Assembly: GCF_958298935.1 (NCBI RefSeq)
Contig: NC_084933.1
Coordinates: 4,323,001-4,387,000 of the forward strand
DNA length: 64,000 nucleotides
Direction of reading: 5' to 3'
Source of the DNA: Phragmites australis
Taxonomy: Eukaryota > Streptophyta > Magnoliopsida > Poales > Poaceae
Made by a program: the position numbers and the translations under genes. Shown here one piece after another: positions 34,001 to 42,400 of the stretch. Numbering within the stretch: the stretch's first letter is position 1; each line of letters begins with the position of its first letter. The notes beneath the pieces were generated by a model. That model saw nothing but the letters and a program-made list of their open reading frames with translations, searched no databases and was not told the DNA's origin.

Positions 34001-36512
34001 AAGGTCTCCAAAAAGGGAACTTCAACCATTTATGTTGTAGTATACCTTATGACCTTATCTCAAACAAAAACAGCAAATTCATACTTTGTGAAAGTAGGAG
34101 AAACATATCGGCATTGCTTTCACATGGTTAATCAAGACCTTGTAAGAGAGATTAGATATCAAGTTAGGAAACTTTGACCACACATTTCATTTGGTAGTGG
34201 AGGGAGTGATGAAATAGTGAAAAACAAAGCAAGGGACGTACCATATATGGGGTAAAAAAAACTCACCAGGTGTATCAGGAAAATTTTGTGCAAGAACTCT
34301 CAACTTGTACCCTGTATCCTTCTCCAGGTCCTCTATCTCTTGGCGCAAACGATTTTCCTAAGAACAAATCCAAATCTTAGCCCACCTACTATAATCGATT
34401 TGTAACTAACAAAACAAAACGAGTGAATTTTCAGATAAAAGTAAAAGTGTAAAAACAAAGGGAGCTAGGCAAATATTCCCCCTCGTATCCTTACAAGAGT
34501 TAACATGAGAAGAGATGGCATTTCAGCAAGTATATACATGGCAAGCTTAAGCTAAAAGATCATAATCAAATGCTAACACTAGAACGTAAAGCACCTCTAT
34601 CAGACAATTATATCCTATACAAAGGTTAGGTTTCCCTTCTTCAGGGGAAAAAAACATAAATGCCATTCAAGGCATCTAAACCTAGAAGAATGAATGACGT
34701 TGAAAACCTTAGCATGAGTGAAATTTGAACAGTCTACTCCATCCAGATTTAGTTTTCAATCCTTTGATGATCCATACTGTTTTTCTGGACACCAACTTTC
34801 TTAAGTGCCTTTGAAGAATCAAAACATGGAGTACAAGGTCACGGATTTGAATTACCTGGCCTGACGAGAGAAAACCAGCAACATCAATAACAGTGGTAAA
34901 TTCTTTAGGAAGCAATTCTGGTTTATTTACCCCAGTCCTCGCATTGACCAAACCAACAACTGCAAGTACCAGATGTTACTTAACACTTTCCAATAAACAA
35001 AAGGAAAGTTTACTGAAAAATGCATTTGTGCTTCTTTTCAAACCAGATATGCTTAGCAAGAAAAGAGAAGCACAACGAATTACAGAGTTTATCAACAGTA
35101 CCAGCACCACATGGCAGCATCTAAAATTGATATGGAGCTAGAATTCGACCACAGGAGGAAGTTGATGCAAGCACAACTAGAAAAGCACTAAGTTTAACCT
35201 CACAAATATTTAGGTACTCTACTACTCTCTTTAACCATCCGTGCTAAGTTTAGGAATCCCACAAATATTCTCCTAAAAAATGGTATTTTGTCTAAACATT
35301 TAATTCCAACATATTCCTTAAGTTGAGTACTGGAGCTTACATCTTTTTACTCCCTCTGATCCCAAATATAAGTCTATTAGAACATCGACAAGATCTTCAA
35401 TATGACACTTTGACTAATAATATCTATAAAAATATATTAATTTCGAATAAATAGAGTTATATATTATGAATGTATTTTCCATGATGAATCTAGTAACATC
35501 AACCTTCTGTTGTCAATCTATATGATTTTCTAGCCATTAATGGTCAAAGCTAAAAAGGTTTGACTTAGGACAAACCTAAATGAACTTATATTTGTATCAG
35601 AGAGAGTAGAACCTTAAGTTGAGTACTGCAAAAAGAACCTTCCTTTCAATTCACAAATGAACAGATAAACTCAATAGTTGTGATGTGTGAGGTCTCTATG
35701 CCCAAGTTTGCATGTGCACGGACAATAAGTCCCATTTAGCCACAAGCATTCAAAATTGAAAGATAATATTTCAAATAGCAATGTGAAAATTCTAATGTGT
35801 TCTATTTGAGATCTTACAGCTTCAAGCTGACCCTACTTACAGTAAAGACCAACAACATTCTTCGAACTTATGTTAGAATTTTCCAATTCTATATCCTCAA
35901 GGCCCTAAGCCACCAGGGTTATTCAGAACAAAACCTCTGTAATATCTCTCTGTTATGTCAAGAGCCTCCCCTGTCCCCATCCAAATCTGGCATATCAACA
36001 ATTTTTCTCAGTCAAATTTTTCAGGTAGGCAGCTACAACTTAAAGCTAGGCTAAACATGTAATTTGTAAATCAACTACCAACTATCGTAATCAAGTGAAG
36101 AAGCGACGGCATCTTGTAGCTACAAATAACAAACTGTACAGCAATTCCGAATCAATGTCCTTCCACCACCCATGACTCAGGCAAGTCCCACGAAACATTG
36201 CAACCATGAGAGCTGATGAAAAGGCCAAGCGAGCTAACAGCAGGTGAAGGAGACGGCGAGAGCCAGCGCGCCGGAGACCGCGGCTTTCCATGGCACAGCG
36301 CCGGCGAGCTCGCCGGCCCAGGGAGCAGCAGCCTCCCTGTCCTTCCGGACAGCAGCAACGGGGCAAGGGGTCCGACGAGCGGAGCAGCGGGCGCGAGGGA
36401 GGGAAAGGGTTGTTGGCCGTGGGCGGCGAATGGATAATGGCGACGAGGTTGGTGCGGTTGCTCTAGAGGGCGTTAGCTGAAGAGGAGGAACGGATGGGAG
36501 GAGAAGAGCCAT
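19008..36512 (-). CDS. Thylakoid lumen 15.0-kDa protein 2 (TL15B)-like, six exons
   Basis: Six coding exons with canonical GT-AG junctions and consistent phases: 36239-36512, 34856-34959, 34267-34357, 20431-20499, 19716-19825, 19008-19100. They give 246 residues. Residues 1 to about 96 look like a bipartite chloroplast-to-thylakoid targeting sequence: a Ser/Arg/Pro-rich N-terminus, then the hydrophobic run [13 protein letters not shown] and a VNA cleavage-like site before [14 protein letters not shown]. The mature part ([78 protein letters not shown]-like end) matches what I recall of Arabidopsis At5g52970 (TPM/DUF477 type). Its lumenal role is not well defined. Exon 1 is GC-rich, later exons AT-rich. 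Intron 3 (20500-34266) is about 13.8 kb because of nested transposons, yet both splice sites and the phase are intact. Confidence 0.88.
20500..20634. other. Remaining original intron 3 sequence, left part
   Basis: Sequence between exon 4 of the thylakoid gene and the gypsy target duplication. Together with 26924-27185 and about 33904-34266, this is all that seems to be left of the pre-insertion intron, roughly 0.75 kb. Confidence 0.6.
20640..20698 (+). repeat. 5' LTR stub of the deleted gypsy element
   Basis: About 59 bp (TGTTGACGACAAGATTTG…) homologous to the first bases of the 3' LTR at 26768. After CTTAAT the two diverge because of the internal deletion. Confidence 0.8.
20705..21857 (+). 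pseudogene. Gypsy reverse transcriptase and RNase H (5' part)
   Basis: Translation gives [47 protein letters not shown] and [16 protein letters not shown]. These are followed by TAFRCPG, the active-site box YIDDMVVKS, and FLGFIIHEK. The RNase H N-terminus ([18 protein letters not shown] region, [16 protein letters not shown]) comes last. Stops occur near 20915, 21302 and 21459. The frame is cut at 21857 by the gag-only element, and the RNase H sequence resumes at 24639. Confidence 0.85.
21863..22152 (+). repeat. 5' LTR of the gag-only element
   Basis: 290 bp, TGTTGGAATA…TTCCTAACA. It contains a TATA-like TTTAAATAGA near 21970, a plausible promoter for the element's transcript. Confidence 0.92.
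22155..22167 (+). other. Primer-binding site, initiator-Met type
   Basis: TGGTACCAGAGCC begins two bases after the 5' LTR, one base different from the common copia TGGTATCAGAGC. Confidence 0.85.
22168..23018 (+). other. GC-rich leader of the gag-only element
   Basis: About 850 bp between primer site and gag start, much richer in G+C and CpG than the surrounding old gypsy sequence. Long open frames on the minus strand here (for example 22536-23240) appear to be by-products of composition: they show no motif and run antisense into gag. The leader probably holds packaging or dimerisation signals (inference). Confidence 0.6.
23019..24254 (+). CDS. Intact copia-type Gag with truncated protease (411 aa)
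   Basis: The start at [15 protein letters not shown] begins the gag domain; [18 protein letters not shown] is the usual opening of Tnt1/Tork-like gag. Residues about 60-185 form the helical gag core. KKKKKKGPQ precedes a perfect zinc knuckle C220-C223-H228-C233 ([14 protein letters not shown]). From about 270 the protease begins: [19 protein letters not shown], where the DSA form of the aspartic motif resembles the DTA form recalled from Tnt1, and [15 protein letters not shown] further on. The frame stops after [10 protein letters not shown], about 90 bp before the 3' LTR, so protease lacks a following integrase. No stops or frameshifts are present. The product could form particles in the cytoplasm, with enzymes supplied in trans. 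Confidence 0.9.
   Translation: MASMASKFEVMRFDGTGNFGLWQTRVKDLLAQQGILKALSDKKPVTVDDDKWEEMQAQAAATIRLCLSDQIMYHVMDETSPKKIWDKLDDQFMSKTLTRKLYLKQKLYGLKMQEGSDLAEHVNVFNQVVADLMKVEVTINDEDKAIILLCSLPRSYEHLITTLTYGKEAVKVDDILATLFAHEQRRKNNADESSSGDAFFVKGDRGRETNKKKKKKGPQCYKCKDWGHVRKDCPELKKGVANIVVSKKDDSDSDGDLLVLSSEKSCGEAWLLDSASSYHATSNKEWFSSYSEGDFGLARLGDDTGYRVMGVGNIKLKMYDGQEVLLEGVRYVPGLRKNLISLGFLHEECWLYQAMSDKKTLNVMQDDKTVMISEKMGGHQYKLKGVVMKVGAANFAKYVPSGEASSSDCSG
24344..24633 (+). repeat. 3' LTR of the gag-only element
   Basis: 290 bp, differing from the 5' LTR at two positions, followed by ACTTG, the target duplication. Confidence 0.92.
24639..26460 (+). pseudogene. Gypsy RNase H (3' part), second RNase H and integrase
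   Basis: After the nested element the reading resumes with [25 protein letters not shown] and [13 protein letters not shown]. The archaeal-type second RNase H follows ([13 protein letters not shown] at about 24855, [15 protein letters not shown]). Integrase comes next, with a zinc-finger region ([24 protein letters not shown]) and a catalytic core start ([29 protein letters not shown]). Its C-terminal region runs through [13 protein letters not shown] to 26412. Stops at 25622, 25660, 26142 and elsewhere inactivate it. Confidence 0.82.
26768..26918 (+). repeat. 3' LTR of the deleted gypsy element
   Basis: 151 bp from TGTTGACGATAAG to ACGTCAACA, with matching inverted ends and CTTTT following. 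It is short for a Tat-type LTR, so internal loss within the LTR is possible. Confidence 0.75.
26924..27185. other. Remaining original intron 3 sequence, middle part
   Basis: About 260 bp between the gypsy target duplication and the inferred 5' end of the LINE, AT-rich and non-coding. Confidence 0.5.
27514..27635 (-). repeat. 3' LTR of the minus-strand copia element
   Basis: 122 bp starting TGTTAGAATTGTGCAACTC and ending CATCTAACA in plus coordinates. It is homologous to 33060-33151. Confidence 0.85.
27790..29160 (-). pseudogene. Copia reverse transcriptase and RNase H (minus strand), degenerate
   Basis: From right to left: [19 protein letters not shown] and [16 protein letters not shown] (about 29100-28990), RCSLYGLKQ (near 28720), and [14 protein letters not shown], the intact YVDD active-site box at about 28590-28550. 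[21 protein letters not shown] and [12 protein letters not shown] follow. The RNase H has [24 protein letters not shown], and its end [12 protein letters not shown] is near 27810. At least two frameshifts and several stops separate these. Confidence 0.82.
29161..30785 (-). pseudogene. Copia integrase and protease 3' part (minus strand), degenerate
   Basis: Just left of the hAT-type insertion the translation reads [22 protein letters not shown], the part of protease directly after the DSG active site. It continues through [19 protein letters not shown] and into integrase pieces (for example [20 protein letters not shown] and [17 protein letters not shown] near 29800-29620). The C-terminal end ([25 protein letters not shown], about 29600-29530) is followed by a Pro/Ser-rich linker. 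Stops are frequent. Confidence 0.75.
30793..31397. mobile_element. Non-autonomous hAT-type element inside the copia protease
   Basis: A 605-bp unit with ends TAGGGGTGGAAACGGAT and, inverted, TAGTGGTGGAAAATGGAT. It is AT-rich with many GAATACGAATACGAAT-like repeats. The 8-bp flanks ATCGGAAT (30785-30792) and ACCAGAAT (31398-31405) agree at six of eight positions, which fits an aged hAT target duplication. There is no transposase. It splits the protease active-site motif: WFLDSG lies on one side and DASFHMTPD on the other. Confidence 0.75.
31406..32571 (-). pseudogene. Copia gag and protease 5' part (minus strand), degenerate
   Basis: The start [19 protein letters not shown] at 32571 is followed by [17 protein letters not shown] and LWGYLTGE, the gag opening typical of short rice-type copia elements. 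A middle section with stops leads to the knuckle [14 protein letters not shown] near 31690. There the first Cys is Tyr, so the zinc box is broken. Protease begins with SSPWFLDSG and is cut by the hAT-type insertion. Confidence 0.75.
32572..33059 (-). other. Leader and primer-binding region of the minus-strand copia element
   Basis: GC-rich leader between 5' LTR and gag. Directly inside the LTR, the complement reads TGGTAAAAGAGC (33048-33059), a decayed form of the initiator-Met site TGGTATCAGAGC. Confidence 0.65.
33060..33151 (-). repeat. 5' LTR of the minus-strand copia element
   Basis: 92 bp, TGTTAAAATTGTGCAG…CCTCTAACA in plus coordinates. It lacks the roughly 30-bp block around 27580-27618 of its partner. 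Confidence 0.85.
33904..34266. other. Remaining original intron 3 sequence, right part
   Basis: About 360 bp of AT-rich non-coding sequence between the LINE tail and the splice donor of exon 3 (CCTG|GTGAGT on the minus strand). Confidence 0.55.
35350..35606. mobile_element. Stowaway-type MITE in intron 1 of the thylakoid gene
   Basis: A 257-bp AT-rich unit. CTCCCTCTGATCCCAAATATAAGT on the left and the inverted …ACTTATATTTGTATCAGAGAGAG on the right are flanked by TA (35348-35349 and 35607-35608). The CTCCCTC…CAAATATAAGT end is a well-known grass Stowaway terminus. Confidence 0.85.
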
Positions 36513-37400
36513 GCTTCTTTTCTTGCTTTTTCCTTTTCTTTTCCTTTTGATGCAGTTGAGGAAGAGACTAGAGTACGGTTATGCTGGTAGTGAAGTTGTT
36601 TTATTATTTAGTATTTTAATTTGTAAAAATTTGAAAAAACAGAAATTTCCGTAAAAAAACCATGCCGTGCAGGGTTTTATTTTGTACTACCCACAGGCCA
36701 CAGCATAGGATTCATCCTTGGTTAAACATTTAAAACTGGCAATATACTACATGTTGCGATATGTACCGTGTGGCTAACCCGGCCCCATGGTCATGCAAAA
36801 AAAGTGGCAAATTATGGGTTCTTATAAGTACAAACCGCTAGTGACACTGGCTTAGAAGTGTTACAGCTTGATGTATCTGTTAAGCCAAATGCCTAACGAT
36901 ATAAATACAAATACGGTATAATTAACTTTGGGGCATGTATCATGAGATCAATGCATCTTCAAAGAGCAGCAGCACCTTTGAAGGGGTGTGACACAAGTGG
37001 CTATGCAGTTTGACCTTTTAACTTACCATCTCATATCTTCTTCCTCCCCCGTCCCCACCCATCTCATCTTCCAGCAGCCGGCAGACCCCTCCATTGCCGC
37101 CCCTACCCCTCGCAACGCCTCATCTACAGCTCTCCCCTGCCCACCACTGCCACCGGACCAGCATCCATCCCGTCTAGCTTGGGGTGAGGAAACCCACCCC
37201 GAACCTTAACATCACCTTCATCCTCCGGTGATGGCAGGTCGCTAGCTCAAGCGAGCGAGCTCCCATATCTGGATAACATTCCACAACCATTTCTGTTGCA
37301 GTCAACCTAGATATAAAATGCAACTAATAGCATCTTTCCACGTCTTCTGGTGCCAATGGAGTTGTCACCTAATTATTTATACAGCCGTGAGGATTTCAGC
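36513..37400. other. Upstream region of the thylakoid-lumen protein gene
   Basis: 5' flank of the minus-strand gene, about 0.9 kb. It contains a C-rich stretch at 37040-37210 on the plus strand. No promoter element is assigned with confidence and no other gene is seen. Confidence 0.4.
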
Positions 37401-37402
37401 AA

Positions 37403-37759
37403 CCCTATTTGTTTCAGTTAGAGATTATGAATGGTAGCTTTTACAATTTCTAGCTAAAACAAACAGCTTCTTGCTATAGATTGTAACAATCTGGATTACA
37501 TATTGTCACAATCTAGCAATCCATTTCACACCTGATTGTAGAGTCCAAAAGACCAAAATACCCATTAAACTTCTTATGAATTTACCTGCTCTGCCACTCC
37601 CACTACCCAAAATAGCCAAAGACATTACAAACTATTGACATTCAAAAGAAACAATCCACCTACCCAAAATCCAAGTTGTCAAACAACTACCAGCTTTTTA
37701 CAATTCAGATTGTAACAATCCATAATCTAAGCTACTTTTCTAATTGAAACAAACAGGCG
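37403..37759. mobile_element. MITE-like inverted-repeat element
   Basis: The left end CCTATTTGTTTCAGTTAGAGATTATGA and the inverse of the right end (GCCTGTTTGTTTCAATTAGA) are clearly related. Inner inverted blocks also pair, such as GATTGTAACAATC motifs near both ends. The target duplication was not resolved, so the superfamily is open (hAT or PIF/Harbinger). Confidence 0.5.
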
Positions 37760-39488
37760 CTTAGTTCAATACACCTCCAGATTATGTTGATGAGCCACAC
37801 ATTACAGTTGAATGCGAATTTGGATATAATTCCTGTATATATCAATGCACAGCTTGAAGCTTTGCCTATACTAAAATATAACAATTGCATATTTTCGCAC
37901 TGAGAAAGAATAATTACAAACCTTACAGGAACGGAATACACAGGCTGTCATCTCGACAGCGTATTCGATACACTGGACCTAACAGCATGAAGGACCATGC
38001 AAAGAATAAGTCGTGCTGCCAAAAACTCAGGTTCCCTCTATACCAGAATCTAACAGATGTCAGCTTCCCAAAAGGGGATCAAAACACTATTGAAACAAGC
38101 AAAAAAAAATGTATGGCGCAAAAATTTCGTCTTGGGAAGTGCGAGGCATCAGCATGTCACTTTAATGTCAGCGTTGGAGCTAGGCTGTTTTTTTCACTAT
38201 CCCGCACAGCAATACCTGCATGGTTATTAATGTTTCCATGTTAGAGACCCACTCTACCTGATTGCAGAATTTCTCAAGTTCTGAATTTTGTTTCATTCTG
38301 AAGCAGTGTTCTAAAAATGTACAGGTGCTAGTCAGGCGACAGGGTGGAACCTAGCACCTAGGCAGTGATTAGAAGTGCTAGGTGGCAATTAGGCGCTAGG
38401 CGGGTGGCTGGCGCCTAATGCCTAGGCAGCCGATTTTTGAAACAGTGTTCTGAAGACAAGTAGCTGTAATGGATCAGAATCATTATATCTACAAATAATT
38501 TCAACGTAAGCTTCGAACACGGAACATAATAAAATGAACTTGGATGTTTGGAACAAGCTCGACACTACTTTGATCATGGCGTTCGCATTCCCCTGCTTTT
38601 CAGTCATATCTTAAAGAAAACAAGATGCACAACATTGGTATGTTTACTGAGACATTTCTTCAGAATAGCAAATGGACAACTATCTGCAAGACAATAAGCC
38701 ATCCTGATAGTCCAACGAGTAGGTAACTTATAGACAAGATGCCCATAATCAGATATTTCAAAACCTGTGGTGTTTAGACGATCAATAGAAATACCACCAG
38801 TAGTCCCACTCCCATGTCGTAAAGTTCCATGTGGTTTTACTACCCATTAATAACTTACTAGCTCCGACTTACGAACAGCTGCCTGGACCGCCAATACCAG
38901 TGTAGACCACCAACACCAGTGTTTTTGTATTGCTACTCAACCACTACAATAGTGTTCCATGTCCATCCTACCATGCGTTACCATCCGCTTTCCTATATGG
39001 ACATCAACTCATAACAAGTACCAGCTAACTAATAATAGCTGATCTAGTGCCACATTTTTCCAAAACCTACACATCGATCCATTTCCAAAATATCCAAACC
39101 TGAACGTGCACTTGGACTGATTTAAACCCATTGATATATCAAGTAGTGCACAATAAATTGCTCGCTTGTTGTAACAGCGAAATGCACACTTTGGCCAGTT
39201 TTTAACCCCAGTTACGGCCAGGGATTAGTTGGCTATTGCTGCCAACACACAGAGGACAAGCCAAGTTCCTAGTTTTTAAATCACACAAAAAAAAATGCAC
39301 AAATGCAGATATTGACATCAATGACAAAAGCGAAACCTATGAAAAAAGGGCAACAATAAGAAGGAATAGCCAAAGCAGTACCTGCACAGAATTTTATGCC
39401 AAAAATAGCAATGTTGTGAAGCACTTCCCACATGCCATATTTTCCACCATTGAACATTTGCAGACATGAGTCAGTTCCTAATGTACAG
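37760..39488. other. Intergenic region between the thylakoid gene and VPS54
   Basis: Contains the 3' UTR of VPS54 near its right end and a small Mutator-like unit at 38313-38442. The remaining frames are short and motif-free. No gene is seen. Confidence 0.45.
38313..38442. mobile_element. Tiny Mutator-like MITE with 9-bp target duplication
   Basis: A 130-bp unit rich in CTAGGCG and TAGGCGC motifs, flanked by an exact 9-bp direct repeat CAGTGTTCT (38304-38312 and 38443-38451). Its ends AAAAATGTACAGGTGCTAG and the inverse AAAAATCGGCTGCCTAGGC are partly inverted. A 9-bp duplication is the hallmark of Mutator-type insertion. Confidence 0.55.
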
Positions 39489-42400
39489 TCATTCACCAAC
39501 AGCCGTCCCAAAATTCTCAGCCAAGAATTCATCAAGAAGACCATAATTTGGAATAGTTTCCGCACTGAAGTTATCAGTAGGCAACTTCCGGATACATGCG
39601 AGAATGAGCTGAACATCTCGGCATAATCTGTGTGGCATCAATCATTGAACAACACATTTTTTTATAAAAAAAAACAGATATGTAGTGAACACTAATGGTT
39701 GAAAATGAGAATGTAATTGAGTCCTTTTTTTCCCTCTGTGAGAAGGAATGACACAAATTAGGCAACATACCTGTTCTTTGCCTGAGGAGTACTGACTTCC
39801 AACTTTGAAAATGCTTCTGTAATATGTGAATGGAATATTTGAACAACTTGCCTGGATTGCACAAGAGTAAAAATAAATCAGCAGCCTGGAAACAACAATT
39901 AATAATAATCCATTGCATAAATAATGAAAAAGTACCAAGGCAAACCTGTTGTGAATATCAATTTCCAGCCAAGTGATTACTACACAGTATACATAAAGCC
40001 GAGCATACAAATACTGGTTTTACTAGCAACAAACTTGGGGAAGATGGAGAGACGAGAAGTGGAAAAAATAATATCTTACAAATTGCTTTCTCAATTTTAA
40101 GAAACGTGACATTTAATCATTGTAGGTTTCAGTGTTTCTATGAGATGTTCTACATATCATAAGGAAGTTAAGTAAATACATGCAAGGCATGGCATTCTTG
40201 AATTGCCAAGAATACCATAATTCTCAAATAGAAGGAATATATCGCGTGATGATCCTAGAGATAGCATAGTTTGTCAAACGTGCTAAAGGAAAGGAATGGT
40301 CAGAAGTGAAAAACTTTTACCTGAATATTGTTTGCACATCAACCTCAAGCAATGTTTGGGAAAGGATACGATGCAAATAAGTTACTTCCTGCAAAATATT
40401 TGCATTCAGAATCTAAATAAAAATTAACTCAAGAAAGTAAACAACTGAACCAGTGAAAACATATCCCTTGCTTGAGTTCTGAGGGATAAATGACGATAAT
40501 AATGATCTTAGTAACAAGATCATAGACTGCAATTTTTGTACTTAAGCAACAAATGAACCTATACTCATCATAAAACAATACATATATGCATTTGGGCTTT
40601 TCATAACTTTGTATAAATGTAGATGGAAATTTGCAACAAAATAATAAAAAGATAATTTCCATTGATAGTCGACTAAACTGTAATACCTTTGTAACAGCTT
40701 TAGCAAATTGACTTGTCTGCAAATCATTATCCTCTGGTCCATTCCAACCTTCCACAATTTGAGGTAGTTTTCTGAGATTTGCTAGCAATCTCTCTTTCAT
40801 TATCTGGACAAGCTTGCTGTGAATTTCATCTCGATGAATCTTGTAATCCTGTTAGTTCTTAAAAACTTGTAAGAAATGGCATTAATGCAAGGACAAGTAA
40901 AAGATGGTAGCACTCAGGACTCATGAGTCGCCTTAAGTCCTTAACTCATGAATTGTCAATACATAAATAAGAATCGCACCTGAGTGACTCTATCCAGTTC
41001 AGACATCAACAGATGTTTGCGTGCTTCAGTTATTTTCAGGAAAAGTACTCGCCTGATATCTGCAGTTTCAAGGAAAAAGTTAAAACATTGGAAAGCCAAA
41101 TACCATACACTCCCTCCGTTTCATAATATATGTCCCATCACTCAGGACTCAGCGTTTAAAAATACTTTTACATGACAAGAGTGTAGTTAGTAAGTATTAC
41201 AACGTTTCCACTCTCTATCCCTGCTTTAATGATATGAAAGAGGTTAAGTTAGTTGTGCAATGTCATTTCATATGGGCCCAGGGAATAATTTATCATTAAT
41301 GTTTTTGTTAAAATCAAAGGACGATCCTAAAAAAAATAAGATTGTACACAATAAAGAAAGATAACTTGCAGAGGATTTAAAAAAACATTTACCTGGAATT
41401 AGAGAATATATAAAACTAATAATTTGACTTGCCAATGCTAAATGCTTAGATGTAATTGATTTAAGACCAGACACCTGCAAAGCAAAGCAGACAAAAATAT
41501 GTCAACTTATCAAAAGCATGGCAAGATTAAAAAAAAAACTGAGCGGATACATCAAATAAGCTCAAGATTGATCAAGTCCTTAGGCATTACACTACATGCA
41601 CTGAAGTATGACTGTTCTAACAAAACAATAAACATTTCATTAAAATATTGTATCGATATATGAACTACCAATTTACAACCTGTTTTGTCCCATGCAGTGA
41701 TGCAGTGACGCATGTGATTGTTTGAAAATGCAGACAAACATTACTCACATCAAGTGAAAAAACATGGTAAACATTGAGATACTGTAGTAAATGAAACAGA
41801 GAGGAGGCATTATTAATAACTGAAATGGCATACTACAGTACCTGCATGGCCCCTGCACCAAGAACAAGTTGGCAAGTCCTAGTGTTAAAAAGCTTCAATA
41901 TTTCCACAACACGTTGGACTACCTCAAAAGATAATGATGGCAAACATTTACTGATGTCAACATATTCTGATAACATCTTCAACAATATCAAACCACTGCA
42001 GCCAATAAAGTACTGTTAGGGAGAGGAAGAGAGAGAGGCGGCAGGTCATAAAAGAGAAAATATGCTTTATGTTAAAGATACATCTCATAAGAATACAAAT
42101 AGAAACACAAGATATAAGAAGCGAAACAAAAAAACAAAAATGTACAATTATATGATATAGTACCCATTTTAAATTGAATTAGTACATCGTCGGTGACTTA
42201 ACACATTATATAAATTTTGAATAGCAAAAAAGGAAATTTATATACGATTTTTTTTTCATTTCAGAAGTACAACGTTCATAAGTACAGACTGAATCTTGAA
42301 ATGTCAAAAGGTAAATACAGATGACTAACCAGTTTACCATATGATAGCCAACACCTCCATGTACAATAGTTTGCAAGGTTGACCTAGGATTTCCATCAAC

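Noticed and set aside
36216..36480. Overlapping plus-strand frames at the start of the thylakoid gene
   Set aside because: They are antisense to its GC-rich exon 1 and have no motifs or splice partners.
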